The position numbers and the translations under genes were made by a program. Below, piece after piece: positions 7,928-16,527 of a stretch of DNA of 35,803 bases. Source of the DNA: Acidobacteriota bacterium. Lineage in GTDB: Bacteria > Acidobacteriota > Thermoanaerobaculia > Multivoradales > JAHEKO01. The notes beneath the pieces are model-generated. The model was not told the origin of the DNA. It made no database searches and saw nothing but the letters and a program-made list of their open reading frames with translations. The stretch is taken from NCBI GenBank assembly GCA_029862975.1, contig JAOTWP010000031.1, positions 1 to 35,803 of the forward strand. The letters are read 5' to 3'. Positions within the stretch are counted from its first letter, which is position 1. The number at the start of each line of letters is the position of its first letter.

Positions 7928-9172
7928 TCAGCCCCGGTCAGCCCCCCGCTCGGGGAAGCTCGCGAGCACGCCGAGCGCGAAGTCGATGTCCGCCGGGGTG
8001 TGATCGGCCGAGATCTGGAACCGGATCTCCTCGTCGCCGCGCGGCACCACCGGGTAGTTGAGCCCCGTGGCCAGCACGCCGTGGGCTCGCAGATGGCGTA
8101 CGAGCGCCGAGGTGCGCGCCGTGTCGCGCACCATGAGCGGCACGACGGGGTGCGCTCCCGGAATCGTCTCGTAGCCGAGGGCGACGAGTCCGCTCTCGAA
8201 TCGGCGGGTCATCGCCGAGAGGTGCGCCAGCAGCTCGCGCCCCCTCGCGCTGTCGAGGATCTCGAGCGCCGCGAGCGCCGCCGCCGCCTCGCCCACGGTG
8301 ATCGGGTTGGAGTAGATGTACAGCGCGGCCGTCTCGCGCAGGTAGTCGACGAGGGTGCGGCTGCCCACCACGTAGCCGCCGTTGACCCCGATCGCCTTGC
8401 CCAGGGTAGCGACGAGGACGTCGGACGGGGGGGCGGCCGCGTGCTCCTCGGTGCCCCGCCCGGTGGCCCCGAAAGCGCCGACTCCGTGCGAATCGTCGAC
8501 CATGACGAGGACGTTCTCGGGAAAGAGAGGGTCGTAGCGGGCCACCGTCGCGTGCAGCGCCGCGAGGTCCGCGTGGTCGCCCCGCATGCTGAAGATGCCG
8601 TCGGTGACGACGATCGCCCGCCGGCAGGCGCCGGCCGCCAGCTCGAGCTTCTCGCCGAGCGCCGCGAAGTCGAGATGCCGGTAGACGTGCTTTTCCCGCG
8701 GCCGGGCCATCCGCACGGCGTTGATGATGCAGTTGTGGTTGAGCTCGTCGCTCACCACCGCCGTCTCGGCCGTGATCAAGGAGCCCAGGACGGCGAGGGT
8801 GGTGGCGTACGCGGAGCTGAAGATCATCCCCGCCTCGCGGCCGTGGAAGCGGGCCAGCCGCCGCTCGAGCTCGACGTGCGGCGAGTAGGTGCCGCTGATG
8901 AACCGCACCGCGCCCGGACCGACGCCGTAGTCTCGCGACGCCTCCTCCTCGGCCCGGATCACCTCCGGCGCGAGCGACAGGCCGAGGTAGCTGTTCGAGT
9001 TCATTCGCAGGAACTCCCGATCGCCCGCGCCGCGCACGAGGAAGCGCGGCCCGCGGTCGCCGGCGGCGGGCAGGACGGCCCGGAACTCGGTCTCTTCCCC
9101 CTTGCGGGTCCCCAGCGCCCCCAGCCGGGCGAGCTCGGCCGCGAGGACTTCCTGCGCTCGATCCATCGGCAT
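7928..9172 (-). CDS. kbl: 2-amino-3-ketobutyrate CoA ligase-type PLP enzyme (alpha-oxoamine synthase family)
   Basis: A 414-residue fold-type I PLP enzyme. Family marks are NSYLGLS near residue 60, GPGAVRFISGTYSPHVELE near residue 85, SDELNHNCII, the PLP-binding DDSHGVGAFG near residue 227 and the Schiff-base lysine K259 in ATLGKAIGVNGGY. The alpha-oxoamine synthases include Kbl, BioF, HemA and SPT. The choice of Kbl rests on the FISGT pattern and on tdh 16 nt upstream. The reaction would be 2-amino-3-ketobutyrate plus CoA to glycine plus acetyl-CoA, completing cytoplasmic threonine degradation. The ATG at 9172 has a GGGAGGAG ribosome site 5 nt upstream, which decides it over the ATG at 9166. 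A BioF-like role is the main alternative. Confidence 0.87.
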   Translation of the reverse strand: MPMDRAQEVLAAELARLGALGTRKGEETEFRAVLPAAGDRGPRFLVRGAGDREFLRMNSNSYLGLSLAPEVIRAEEEASRDYGVGPGAVRFISGTYSPHVELERRLARFHGREAGMIFSSAYATTLAVLGSLITAETAVVSDELNHNCIINAVRMARPREKHVYRHLDFAALGEKLELAAGACRRAIVVTDGIFSMRGDHADLAALHATVARYDPLFPENVLVMVDDSHGVGAFGATGRGTEEHAAAPPSDVLVATLGKAIGVNGGYVVGSRTLVDYLRETAALYIYSNPITVGEAAAALAALEILDSARGRELLAHLSAMTRRFESGLVALGYETIPGAHPVVPLMVRDTARTSALVRHLRAHGVLATGLNYPVVPRGDEEIRFQISADHTPADIDFALGVLASFPERGADRG

Positions 9173-9188
9173 CGCGTCTCCTCCCGTT

Positions 9189-10148
9189 TCAGCGGTCGGC
9201 GCCGAGTCGCGGGCCGAGCTTCGCGAGCATGTCGGCGGTCATCTCCGCCAGGTCGAAGGTGGCCGCCCAGCCCCATTCCTCGGCGGCGGCCCGGTCGTCG
9301 ATCGCGTCGGGCCAGGAATCGGCGATCGCCTGGCGGACCGGGTCGACGTCGTAGTCGATGGCGAACCCGGGCAGATGGCGCCGGATCTCGGCCGCGATCT
9401 CCTCCGGGGTGACGCTCATCGCGGTGACGTTGAACGAGTTGCGATGGACGAGGCGCCCGGGGTCGGCCTCCATCAGGCCGACCACGGCGCGCAGCGCATC
9501 CGGCATGTACATCATGTCGAGCCGGGTGTCGGGACCCAGGAAGCAGGTGTAGCGGCCGTGGCGCAGCGCGGCGTAGAAGATCTCCACGGCGTAGTCCGTG
9601 GTGCCGCCGCCGGGCGGCGCCTGGTAGGAGATGAGCCCCGGAAAGCGCACCCCCCGGGTGTCGATCCCGAAGCGCTGGAAGTAGTAGTCGCACAGCAGCT
9701 CGCCGGCGGCCTTGGTGACGCCGTACATGGTCGTCGGCCGCTGCAGGGTGTCCTGGGGCGTCCCACGCTTCGGGGTGGTGGGCCCGAACGCCCCGATCGA
9801 GCTGGGGAAAAACACCGCGCAGCCGCTCTCGCGCGCCACCTCGAGCACCCGGTAGAGCCCCCCCATGTTGACGTCCCAGGCGACGTGCGGCTTCTCCTCG
9901 GCCACCGCCGAGAGCAGCGCCGCCAGGTGGAAGATGGTGTCGATCTCGTGCTTGTGGACGACGGACCGCAAGGGGCTCTGGCGGGTACAGTCGATGAACT
10001 CGAAGGCCGGCTCCTCACGCCCGGCGTCGGCCGGCGGCATCCGGATGTCCGAGGCGATGACCTGCGCGTCGCCGTAGCGCTGCCGCAGGGCCGGCACCAG
10101 CTCGCTGCCGATCTGGCCGAGCGCGCCTGTCACGAGGATCTTCTTCAT
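9189..10148 (-). CDS. tdh: L-threonine 3-dehydrogenase, SDR (UDP-galactose epimerase-like) type
   Basis: A 319-residue extended-SDR protein. It has the NAD motif VTGALGQIGSELVPAL at the N-terminus, HLAALLSAVAEEKPHVAWDV, PSSIGAFGP with the catalytic Ser, and the YxxxK pair in MYGVTKAAGELL. RGVRFPGLISY followed by GGTTDYAVEIFYAAL is typical of the epimerase-like threonine dehydrogenases known from Flavobacterium, archaea and animals. These differ from the zinc-dependent E. coli Tdh. It oxidises threonine to 2-amino-3-ketobutyrate with NAD+. The product is unstable, which explains the tight pairing with kbl 16 nt downstream. The start MKKILVTG is standard for the fold. The gene is divergent from the lipoprotein gene at 10290, with a 141-nt shared upstream region. 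Confidence 0.92.
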   Translation of the reverse strand: MKKILVTGALGQIGSELVPALRQRYGDAQVIASDIRMPPADAGREEPAFEFIDCTRQSPLRSVVHKHEIDTIFHLAALLSAVAEEKPHVAWDVNMGGLYRVLEVARESGCAVFFPSSIGAFGPTTPKRGTPQDTLQRPTTMYGVTKAAGELLCDYYFQRFGIDTRGVRFPGLISYQAPPGGGTTDYAVEIFYAALRHGRYTCFLGPDTRLDMMYMPDALRAVVGLMEADPGRLVHRNSFNVTAMSVTPEEIAAEIRRHLPGFAIDYDVDPVRQAIADSWPDAIDDRAAAEEWGWAATFDLAEMTADMLAKLGPRLGADR

Positions 10149-10182
10149 CGATTCGGCCCTGGTGCCGCGCCGCGAGGCGGCT

Positions 10183-10188
10183 ATCGTA
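10183..10188 (-). promoter_or_regulatory. Possible -10 element (TACGAT, minus strand) upstream of tdh
   Basis: On the minus strand TACGAT lies 35 nt before the tdh start codon. No clear -35 partner is visible. The same hexamer occurs upstream of the lipoprotein gene at 21471. Confidence 0.25.
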
Positions 10189-10289
10189 CCGGGGCGCCGG
10201 AGCGCCGGCAACGCGGCCGCCCCGCCACCTCTCGGCGCCGCGGGAGGATAGGCTCGGCCCGCGGGAAGAAACCGCAGGAGGCCGATGCC

Positions 10290-11186
10290 GTGAACCGAAT
10301 CCCCGGAGCTCTCCGCTGGCTGGCGCTCGCGGTGCTCGCGGGCTGCGCCGCCGGCGCCCCGGGCCCGGACTCCGGCTCCGCGCCCGCGCCCCGGGCCGGC
10401 GCCGCGGCCGGCGCGGCCCTCGAGGTGCGCTATCTGGCGAACGAGGGCTTCCTCGTCGACGGCGCGGGCCGGCGGGTGCTCGTCGACGCGCTCTTCGGCG
10501 CCGGGATCCCGGGCTACGCGGCGGTGGCGGCGCAGCTGCGCCCGGCCCTCGAAGGGGGCGAGGGCGACTGGGGCGGGGTGGGGCTGGCGCTGGCGACGCA
10601 CGACCACCCCGACCACTTCGACCCCGGCGCCGCGATCCGCTTCCTCGAGGCCAACCCCGAGGCGGTGTTCGTGTCGACCCCCCAGGCCCGCGCCCGGCTG
10701 GGGGCCGGCCGGCCGGAGCTCGCCGCCCGCTTCCGGGCCGTGCTGCCCGCCGCCGGCGAGGTCGAGCGGCTCTCGATCGGCGGGGTCGAGATCGCCGTCT
10801 TGAACCTCCATCACGGCCACCGCGAGCCGCCGGTCGAGAACCTGGGGTTCGTCGTCACCCTCGGCGGCCTGCGCTTCCTCCACTTCGGCGATACCGAGGC
10901 GACGCTCGAGGATTTCGAGCCCTATCTCCCGCTGCTTGCCGACCCCGAGCTGGCGCTCCTGCCCTTCTGGTTCCTGGCGAGCGAGTGGCGCGCGGCGATG
11001 GTGCGCGACCGCATCCGGCCGCGCTGGATCGTCGCCGCCCACACCCCGCTGCCGACCGCGCCCGCCACGTACTTCGCCCGCTGGAGCAGCTACGAGAACC
11101 TCCTGCGGGTGATGACCGCGGCCTTCCCCGACGCGATCCTGCCCCCCGCCGCGGGCGAGTCCTGGACCTTCAGGGCCGGGGAGTAG
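10290..11186 (+). CDS. Lipoprotein with metallo-beta-lactamase fold
   Basis: A 298-residue product. GTG at 10290 is used because AGGAGG lies 8 nt upstream and the nearby ATG at 10285 is out of frame. The N-terminus is a lipoprotein signal ending in the lipobox LAGC (Cys19), followed by a disordered Pro/Ala/Gly linker. The MBL domain shows RYLANEGFLVDGAGRRVLVD, the metal motif HxHxDH in ATHDHPDHFDPG, LHHGHREPP, HFGDTEAT as the distal metal Asp, and a late AAHTPLP His. This is the UlaG/YtnP-like general MBL layout rather than a clear antibiotic beta-lactamase. The substrate is unknown; a periplasmic hydrolase or lactonase role is inference. Its 3' end overlaps panE tail to tail by 17 nt. Confidence 0.85.
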   Translation: MNRIPGALRWLALAVLAGCAAGAPGPDSGSAPAPRAGAAAGAALEVRYLANEGFLVDGAGRRVLVDALFGAGIPGYAAVAAQLRPALEGGEGDWGGVGLALATHDHPDHFDPGAAIRFLEANPEAVFVSTPQARARLGAGRPELAARFRAVLPAAGEVERLSIGGVEIAVLNLHHGHREPPVENLGFVVTLGGLRFLHFGDTEATLEDFEPYLPLLADPELALLPFWFLASEWRAAMVRDRIRPRWIVAAHTPLPTAPATYFARWSSYENLLRVMTAAFPDAILPPAAGESWTFRAGE

Positions 11187-12144
11187 GGGCCCTGCGGCCC
11201 CCGGGGCCGGCAGCTTCGGCGGCGGCCCGGGCGCGCCGCTCGGCCGGCACGAGCGCGGCGTAGAGAACCCGGTTCACGGGCACCGCGACGCCGCTCTCCG
11301 CGGCCAGCCGGACGACGGCGCCGCCCTGCGCTTCGAGCTCCGAGGGGCGGCCGGCAACGAGGTCGCGATGCATCGAGGCGGTGGCCTCGGGCGGCAGCCC
11401 GTCGACGAACGCCAGGGTGCGCTCCACGGCGTCGTCGGCCACCGGGACGCCGCGCGCGCGGGCGAGGCGCCAGATCTCCCGCGTGGCCTCCACGAGCAGC
11501 GCCCGGCTCTCGGGCAGCTCGCGCACCTCGCCGAGGGGCGAGCGGGTGACGGCGCCGACGGCGCTCGTCGGGACGATGAAGAGGAACTTCTCCCACATCG
11601 CCGCGAGGATGCTCGCGGGCACCCGGGCTCTCACTCCGGCCTGCTCGAGAGCCCGGCGCAGGCGCTCCACCCGCGGGCTGCCGCCGCCAGCGAGCTCGCC
11701 GAGCTCGATGGCCGGCGCCACCCCCAGGTGGCGGACGTGCCCGGGCCCCGCCGCCTGTGCGTAGATCTTGCACAGCCCGCCGAGCGTGCGCTCGCTGCCC
11801 ACGGCCCGGGCCAGCGCGGCCGGCGCTTCCACGCCGTTCTGCAGCGGCAGGGCGCAGGTCTCGGGACCGAAGAGCGCGAGGCTGCGGTGCGCCGCATCTT
11901 CGACCTGCCAGGCCTTGACCCCGAAGATCACGGCGTCCACCGGCCCGACGGCCGCCGCATCGTCCGTCGCCAGCACGGGGTCGATCGCGAAGTCGCCGTC
12001 GACGCTGTCGACGACGAGTCCGCGGCGGCGCAGCGCGTCGAGCGTCGCCCCGCGGGCGAGGAACGCCACGTCCTGGCCGGCGGCGGCGAGCCGGCCGCCG
12101 AAATACCCGCCGACGGCTCCCACGCCGACCACCGCGATCTTCAC
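11170..12144 (-). CDS. panE: 2-dehydropantoate 2-reductase (ketopantoate reductase)
   Basis: A 324-residue NADPH-dependent enzyme for the ketopantoate to pantoate step of coenzyme A synthesis. The N-terminal Rossmann motif is MKIAVVGVGAVGGYFGGRLA, followed by the NADP-side AFLARG. The family segments VDAVIFGVKAWQ and LPLQNGVEAP are present, and the catalytic Lys-containing helix is AMWEKFLFIVPTSAVGAVT around residue 185. The late MHRDLVAGRPSELE segment is strongly diagnostic. The ATG has GGGAGAG 6 nt upstream. It follows the hybrid kinase gene by 22 nt on the same strand and may be co-transcribed with it, with no evident functional link. Other pan genes are absent from the window. The last dozen residues (GGRRAPTPRP) lie in the overlap with the MBL gene and look non-conserved. 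Confidence 0.92.
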   Translation of the reverse strand: MKIAVVGVGAVGGYFGGRLAAAGQDVAFLARGATLDALRRRGLVVDSVDGDFAIDPVLATDDAAAVGPVDAVIFGVKAWQVEDAAHRSLALFGPETCALPLQNGVEAPAALARAVGSERTLGGLCKIYAQAAGPGHVRHLGVAPAIELGELAGGGSPRVERLRRALEQAGVRARVPASILAAMWEKFLFIVPTSAVGAVTRSPLGEVRELPESRALLVEATREIWRLARARGVPVADDAVERTLAFVDGLPPEATASMHRDLVAGRPSELEAQGGAVVRLAAESGVAVPVNRVLYAALVPAERRARAAAEAAGPGGRRAPTPRP

Positions 12145-12166
12145 GCCGGCTCTCCCATGGGCCGGG

Positions 12167-15100
12167 CTAGCTTACCGAGCGCAGGCGACGCCGGTTCTCG
12201 TCGAGCGCCTGCCGCACGGCGGAGGCGAGATCGCCGAGGGTGAAGGGCTTCTGCAGCCACACGCCGCCGATCTCGGCGCATTCGCCGCGGTAGCGCCGGC
12301 CGCTCGTGAGCACCGTCGGCTGCTCCGAGCGCAGCCGGCGCGCCTCCCGGATCAGCTCCAGGCCGTCGATGTCGGGCATGCTCTGGTCCGTCACGATGAG
12401 GTCGAAGTGCCGCGGCCGGCCGCGATAGGCGGCGAGCGCCTCCACGCCGTCCACGTACGGCTCGACGGCGTAGCCGAGGCCTTCGAGCCAGGTCCTGGCG
12501 AGCTCGAGGATGGGCCGCTCGTCGTCGATGAGGAGGATCCGCTCGCTGCCGCCGGGGGCGGGCCGGGTCTCCGCGGGCGCGGCGACCTGCGGCTCGACGC
12601 AGCACGGCAGGAGCACGGTCACGGTCGTGCCCTCCTGCGGGCGGCTGGCGATGGCGATCTCGCCGTCGTGGCTCGTCACGATCCCGTGCGCGACCGACAG
12701 CCCCAGTCCCGTCCCGCGGCCGACCTTCTTCGTCGTGAAGAACGGATCGAACACGCGCTCCAGGGTGGCCCTGTCCATGCCGTGTCCCGTGTCGCGCACC
12801 GTGATCCTGACGCAGGGGCCGGAGGGCGGAGCGCTCGCCGCCACGTCGGCGCGCCCCTCCAAGACCATCTCGACCGAGATCTCGATCGTCCCGCCGTCGG
12901 GCATCGCGTGGATGGAATTGGTCGCGAGGTTCATCACGACCTGGTGGATCTGGGTCGGATCGGCGCTCACGGGGAGGCAATCGGGATCGATCGACGTTCG
13001 CAGCTCGACCGTCGGCGGCAGCGAGGATCGCAGGAGCTCGCACGCCTCCTCGACCGCCCCTCCGATCGCGATCGGCTTCTTGTCGGCGTCGCCGCCGCGG
13101 CTGAAGGTCAGGATCCGCGCCACCATGTCGCGAGCCCGCTCGCAGGCCTTGACGACCTGCCGCATGTAGCCCGACTCCTCGCTCGCCGCCGGCAGCTGGC
13201 TCAAGGTCAGGGAGGAGTAGCCCAGGATCGCCGTCAGGATGTTGTTGAAGTCGTGGGCGATGCCGCCGGCCAGGGTGCCGAGGGCATCCATCTTCTGGCG
13301 CGTGCGGACCTGCTTCTCGAGCCTCCGCACCTCGGTGTTGTCCGTCCCCGAGCTCAGGATCGCCGTGGACTCTCCGGCTGCCGAGGGCAGGCGCGTCGAG
13401 TGCCAGGCGACGACCCGCTCCTCGCCGGCCCGCGTCAGGAGCGGGTACTCGCAGTACGGCAGCGCATCGGGGGTCGCGAGCAGGCGGCGGACCTCCTCGC
13501 GGCGCTCGGCGGGGACGAATCTCTCGACCCAGTCGGTGCCGACGATCTCCTTCTCCGGGTAGCCGAGGACCGCGCAGCCTTTCTGATTGACGAGCAGCAC
13601 CTTGCCGTCCTCGCCGAGCGCCACCATCACCACCTCGGCCACGTCGAGGTACTCGCGGGCCTTGCGCCTCTCGGCCTCGAGGGCCCGCTCGTTGGCCTTC
13701 CGCGCCTGGATCTCGTTCTCCAGCGAGGTGTTGATCCGCTCGAGCTGCTCGGCCCGGCGTTTGCGGCGGGCCAGCACCTGAAGGGTCGAGAGCACCAGGC
13801 CCACGGCCGCCAGGGCGTAGAGCAGGAGCGCCCACCCGCTGCGCCACGGTGGCGCCTTCTGGACGACGCGGAACGCCAGGCCCTCTTCGTTCCACAGCCC
13901 GTCGTTGTTCGCAGCCTGGACCCGGAACGTGTAGCGCCCGGGAGCGAGGTTGGTGTAGGTCACGTAGTGCTTGGTGCCCGCGTCGACCCAGCCGCGATCC
14001 AGACCTTCCAGCGTGTAGCGATAGCGGTTCTTCTCGGGAGCCGTGAAGTCGAGTGCCGCGAACTCGAAGCCGATGACGGAATCGCGGTGACCGAGAACGA
14101 TCTCCCCGCTCTCGAGGGCGGGCGCAAGATCGACCGGCTGGTTGAACTTGAGGAAGTTCGTCAGGACGACGGGGGGCCGATGCCGGTTGGTCTCGATGGT
14201 CTCGGGCGCGAACTCGTTGAATCCGTTGATGCCGCCGAAGAAGAGACGGCCGCCGATGCGGGCGGCCGCCGCGAAGTTGAACTCGCTGCTCTGCAGGCCG
14301 CGTGCCGCGTCGAAGTTGCTGAAGGTCGACGTGGCGAGGTCGAGCCGCGACAGGCCGGCATTCGTGCTCAACCACAGCCCCCCGAGGCCGTCTTCGACGA
14401 TGGCATTGACCACGTTGCCGGGCAGCCCGTCTTCCGTCGTGTACCTCTGGAAGATCGCGCGGCTCCGGCGCCGGTCCCCGGCGCTCCACCGGTTGAGGCC
14501 AGCCGTCCTCGTGCCGATCCAGAGATCGCCATCCCGGTCGGCCGTCACCATCCAGGTGTCGTCGCCGCTCAGGCTCGCCGGATCGTCGGGATCGTGCCGG
14601 AAGTGGGCGAACGATCCCGCAGCGCGATCGAAGCGGTTGAGCCCGCCGTCATCCGTGCCCACCCAGATGGCGCCGTCGACGTCCTCGAAGACGGACGTCA
14701 CCCGATCGCTGCTCAGGCTCGCCGGAACTCCGGAATCGTGTCGATAGCGCTCGAATCTCTCGGTGCGCGGATCGAAGCGATTCAGTCCGCCGCGATAGAC
14801 GCCGATCCACAGGAAGCCCTGACGATCCTCGATCATCGCCGTGATCCCGTTACCGCTGAGGGTCGCCGGGTCGTCCGGATCGCTCACGAAGTGCGCGAAG
14901 CCGGCCCGGCCCGGATCCAGCCGGTTGAGGCCGCCTTTGAAGGTCCCGACCCACAGCGCGCCGCGGCGATCGACCAGCAGCGACCCGACCGTATCGTCGC
15001 TGAGGCTCGACGGATCATCCGGCGTCTTCAAGAACTGCTCGAACCGGCCGGTGGCGCGGTCGAGGCGGTTGAGTCCGCCGAACGTGCCGACCCAGACATG

Positions 15101-16348
15101 CCCTTCAGGCCCTTCCACGAAGCTGGTCACGAAATCATCGCTGAGCTGCGACGTGTCCTCCGCGCGACGGAAGTAGTGCAAGAAGCTCCCGATCGAGGGA
15201 TTCCAGGTCGAGACGCCGGACAGAGTGCCCACCCACAGGACGCCGCCGGTGTCCTCGAACAGCGACCGCAAGCTGTCCTGGATCAGACTGTAGGGATCGG
15301 CGCTGTCGTGGCGATGGTGCTTGAAGGTCTCGCTCTCCGGCAGCCACTCATCGAGCCCTCCCTCGGTGCCGATCCAGAGCGTTCCTCGGCTGTCCTCGAG
15401 AATCGCCGTAACGGTCTCGTCTGCCAGGCTGCCCGGCTCGCTGCGGTTGGGCTGGAAGCGATCGAACCGGCCGCCGCCGTGAGTGAGCCGATTGAGGCCG
15501 GCATCGTCGGTTCCCACCCAGAGAGTCCCGCTGGCGTCCCGGTGGAGGCTGCGCACTCGATCGCTGCTGAGGCTCTCGAGGTCCGTCGCATCGTGCTGAA
15601 GTCGAGAGGCCTGGCCGGTCGCGGGATCGAGGATGCTGAGACCGCCGTCGGCGGTGGCCACCCAAAGCATGCCCGAGTCGTCCTGGAGAACCTGCCGGAT
15701 GCGCTCGCTGCCGAGAGTCGTCGGATCGTCCGGGTCGGTCCGGAAGCGACGGAAGGTGCCACTCTCCGCCTCGAAACGGTTGAGGCCCCCGCCGTCGGTA
15801 CCGACCCACAACAGCCCGTCTCGATCCTCGAAGAGGCAGCGGACGCGGTCGGCGCTCAGGCTCGACGGATCCGCCGGCACATGGTGGAAGCGATCGAACC
15901 TCCGCCGGGTCGGATCCAATCGGCCCAGGCCGCCGCCGTCGGTACCCACCCACAGCCGGCCCTGCCGATCCTCCAGGATCGCTCGCACGTCGTTGTGCGG
16001 CAGCGAGGTCGGGTCGTCCGGGACGCTGCGGTAGGTGACGAAGTCGTGCCCGTCGTAGCGGCTGAGACCTTCCTGGGTAGCCAGCCAGATGAACCCCGTG
16101 CGGCTCTGGGTCACCTGGTGGACGGCGCCCGCCGGCAGCCCGTCTTCGAGCGAGAGGCGCCGGAAGCGGACGTCCCGGGGCTGGCCGAGCGCGGCCTGCG
16201 CGACGCACAGCACCAGGAGCCCCGCGGCCCAGGGGCGGGCGCAGCCACGCGCCTTTCCGGCCTGCCCGGCCCGCGCTCGTCCCGGCCTCGCCAAGGCGGC
16301 CCGCCCGGGCATGATCGTCAGGCCATACCTATCCATGGGCCCGAGCAT
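12167..16348 (-). CDS. Propeller-type hybrid sensor histidine kinase/response regulator
   Basis: A 1393-residue one-protein signalling system. After an export signal (around residues 40-56, ALG|QPRDV) come 14 'regulator propeller' repeats of the type LWVGTDGGGLNRLDP (residues about 60-750), enough for two seven-bladed propellers. A Y_Y_Y domain follows (YRYTLEGLDRGWVDAG, about 770-830), then a membrane helix (about 840-865), coiled coil and PAS domain (about 900-1010). The HisKA His is in LAGGIAHDFNN (about 1035), the N box is VVMNLATNSIHAMP, and the G boxes are DTGHGMD and GRGTGLGLS. A C-terminal receiver domain carries the phospho-acceptor Asp in VTDQSMPDIDG (about 1317) and the Lys in LQKPF. 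The periplasmic propellers probably bind a glycan or other extracellular ligand. There is no DNA-binding output domain. The start is uncertain between ATGs at 16348, 16336 and 16312. Confidence 0.93.
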   Translation of the reverse strand: MLGPMDRYGLTIMPGRAALARPGRARAGQAGKARGCARPWAAGLLVLCVAQAALGQPRDVRFRRLSLEDGLPAGAVHQVTQSRTGFIWLATQEGLSRYDGHDFVTYRSVPDDPTSLPHNDVRAILEDRQGRLWVGTDGGGLGRLDPTRRRFDRFHHVPADPSSLSADRVRCLFEDRDGLLWVGTDGGGLNRFEAESGTFRRFRTDPDDPTTLGSERIRQVLQDDSGMLWVATADGGLSILDPATGQASRLQHDATDLESLSSDRVRSLHRDASGTLWVGTDDAGLNRLTHGGGRFDRFQPNRSEPGSLADETVTAILEDSRGTLWIGTEGGLDEWLPESETFKHHRHDSADPYSLIQDSLRSLFEDTGGVLWVGTLSGVSTWNPSIGSFLHYFRRAEDTSQLSDDFVTSFVEGPEGHVWVGTFGGLNRLDRATGRFEQFLKTPDDPSSLSDDTVGSLLVDRRGALWVGTFKGGLNRLDPGRAGFAHFVSDPDDPATLSGNGITAMIEDRQGFLWIGVYRGGLNRFDPRTERFERYRHDSGVPASLSSDRVTSVFEDVDGAIWVGTDDGGLNRFDRAAGSFAHFRHDPDDPASLSGDDTWMVTADRDGDLWIGTRTAGLNRWSAGDRRRSRAIFQRYTTEDGLPGNVVNAIVEDGLGGLWLSTNAGLSRLDLATSTFSNFDAARGLQSSEFNFAAAARIGGRLFFGGINGFNEFAPETIETNRHRPPVVLTNFLKFNQPVDLAPALESGEIVLGHRDSVIGFEFAALDFTAPEKNRYRYTLEGLDRGWVDAGTKHYVTYTNLAPGRYTFRVQAANNDGLWNEEGLAFRVVQKAPPWRSGWALLLYALAAVGLVLSTLQVLARRKRRAEQLERINTSLENEIQARKANERALEAERRKAREYLDVAEVVMVALGEDGKVLLVNQKGCAVLGYPEKEIVGTDWVERFVPAERREEVRRLLATPDALPYCEYPLLTRAGEERVVAWHSTRLPSAAGESTAILSSGTDNTEVRRLEKQVRTRQKMDALGTLAGGIAHDFNNILTAILGYSSLTLSQLPAASEESGYMRQVVKACERARDMVARILTFSRGGDADKKPIAIGGAVEEACELLRSSLPPTVELRTSIDPDCLPVSADPTQIHQVVMNLATNSIHAMPDGGTIEISVEMVLEGRADVAASAPPSGPCVRITVRDTGHGMDRATLERVFDPFFTTKKVGRGTGLGLSVAHGIVTSHDGEIAIASRPQEGTTVTVLLPCCVEPQVAAPAETRPAPGGSERILLIDDERPILELARTWLEGLGYAVEPYVDGVEALAAYRGRPRHFDLIVTDQSMPDIDGLELIREARRLRSEQPTVLTSGRRYRGECAEIGGVWLQKPFTLGDLASAVRQALDENRRRLRSVS

Positions 16349-16391
16349 ATCCGCCTGGCAGGAGAACGAGCATATCCGCCTGGCAGGAGAA
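16342..16391. repeat. Perfect tandem duplication, 2 x 25 bp
   Basis: Two adjacent identical 25-bp units (16342-16366 and 16367-16391) begin CGAGCATATCC and end GGCAGGAGAA. The first unit contains the upstream candidate start codon of the hybrid kinase on the minus strand (16346-16348). The second carries the same ATG shifted by 25 nt, which is out of frame. The rest of the 16349-16527 gap shows no gene. Confidence 0.95.
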
Positions 16392-16527
16392 ACGGTGTCC
16401 GGCCGCCGGCATGCATCCGTCGCCTCGACGTCCGATCACCACCTCGAAACGGCCGGGGCCCGCACCGTGCGTGCGGACCCCGACTGCCCGTCCCGACTGC
16501 GGAGAAGACGCCGCGTGCGGCTCCCGC

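Noticed and set aside
13850..14050. Antisense small RNA or gene inside the hybrid kinase region
   Set aside because: Only shadow frames were seen; the minus-strand Y_Y_Y domain explains the sequence.
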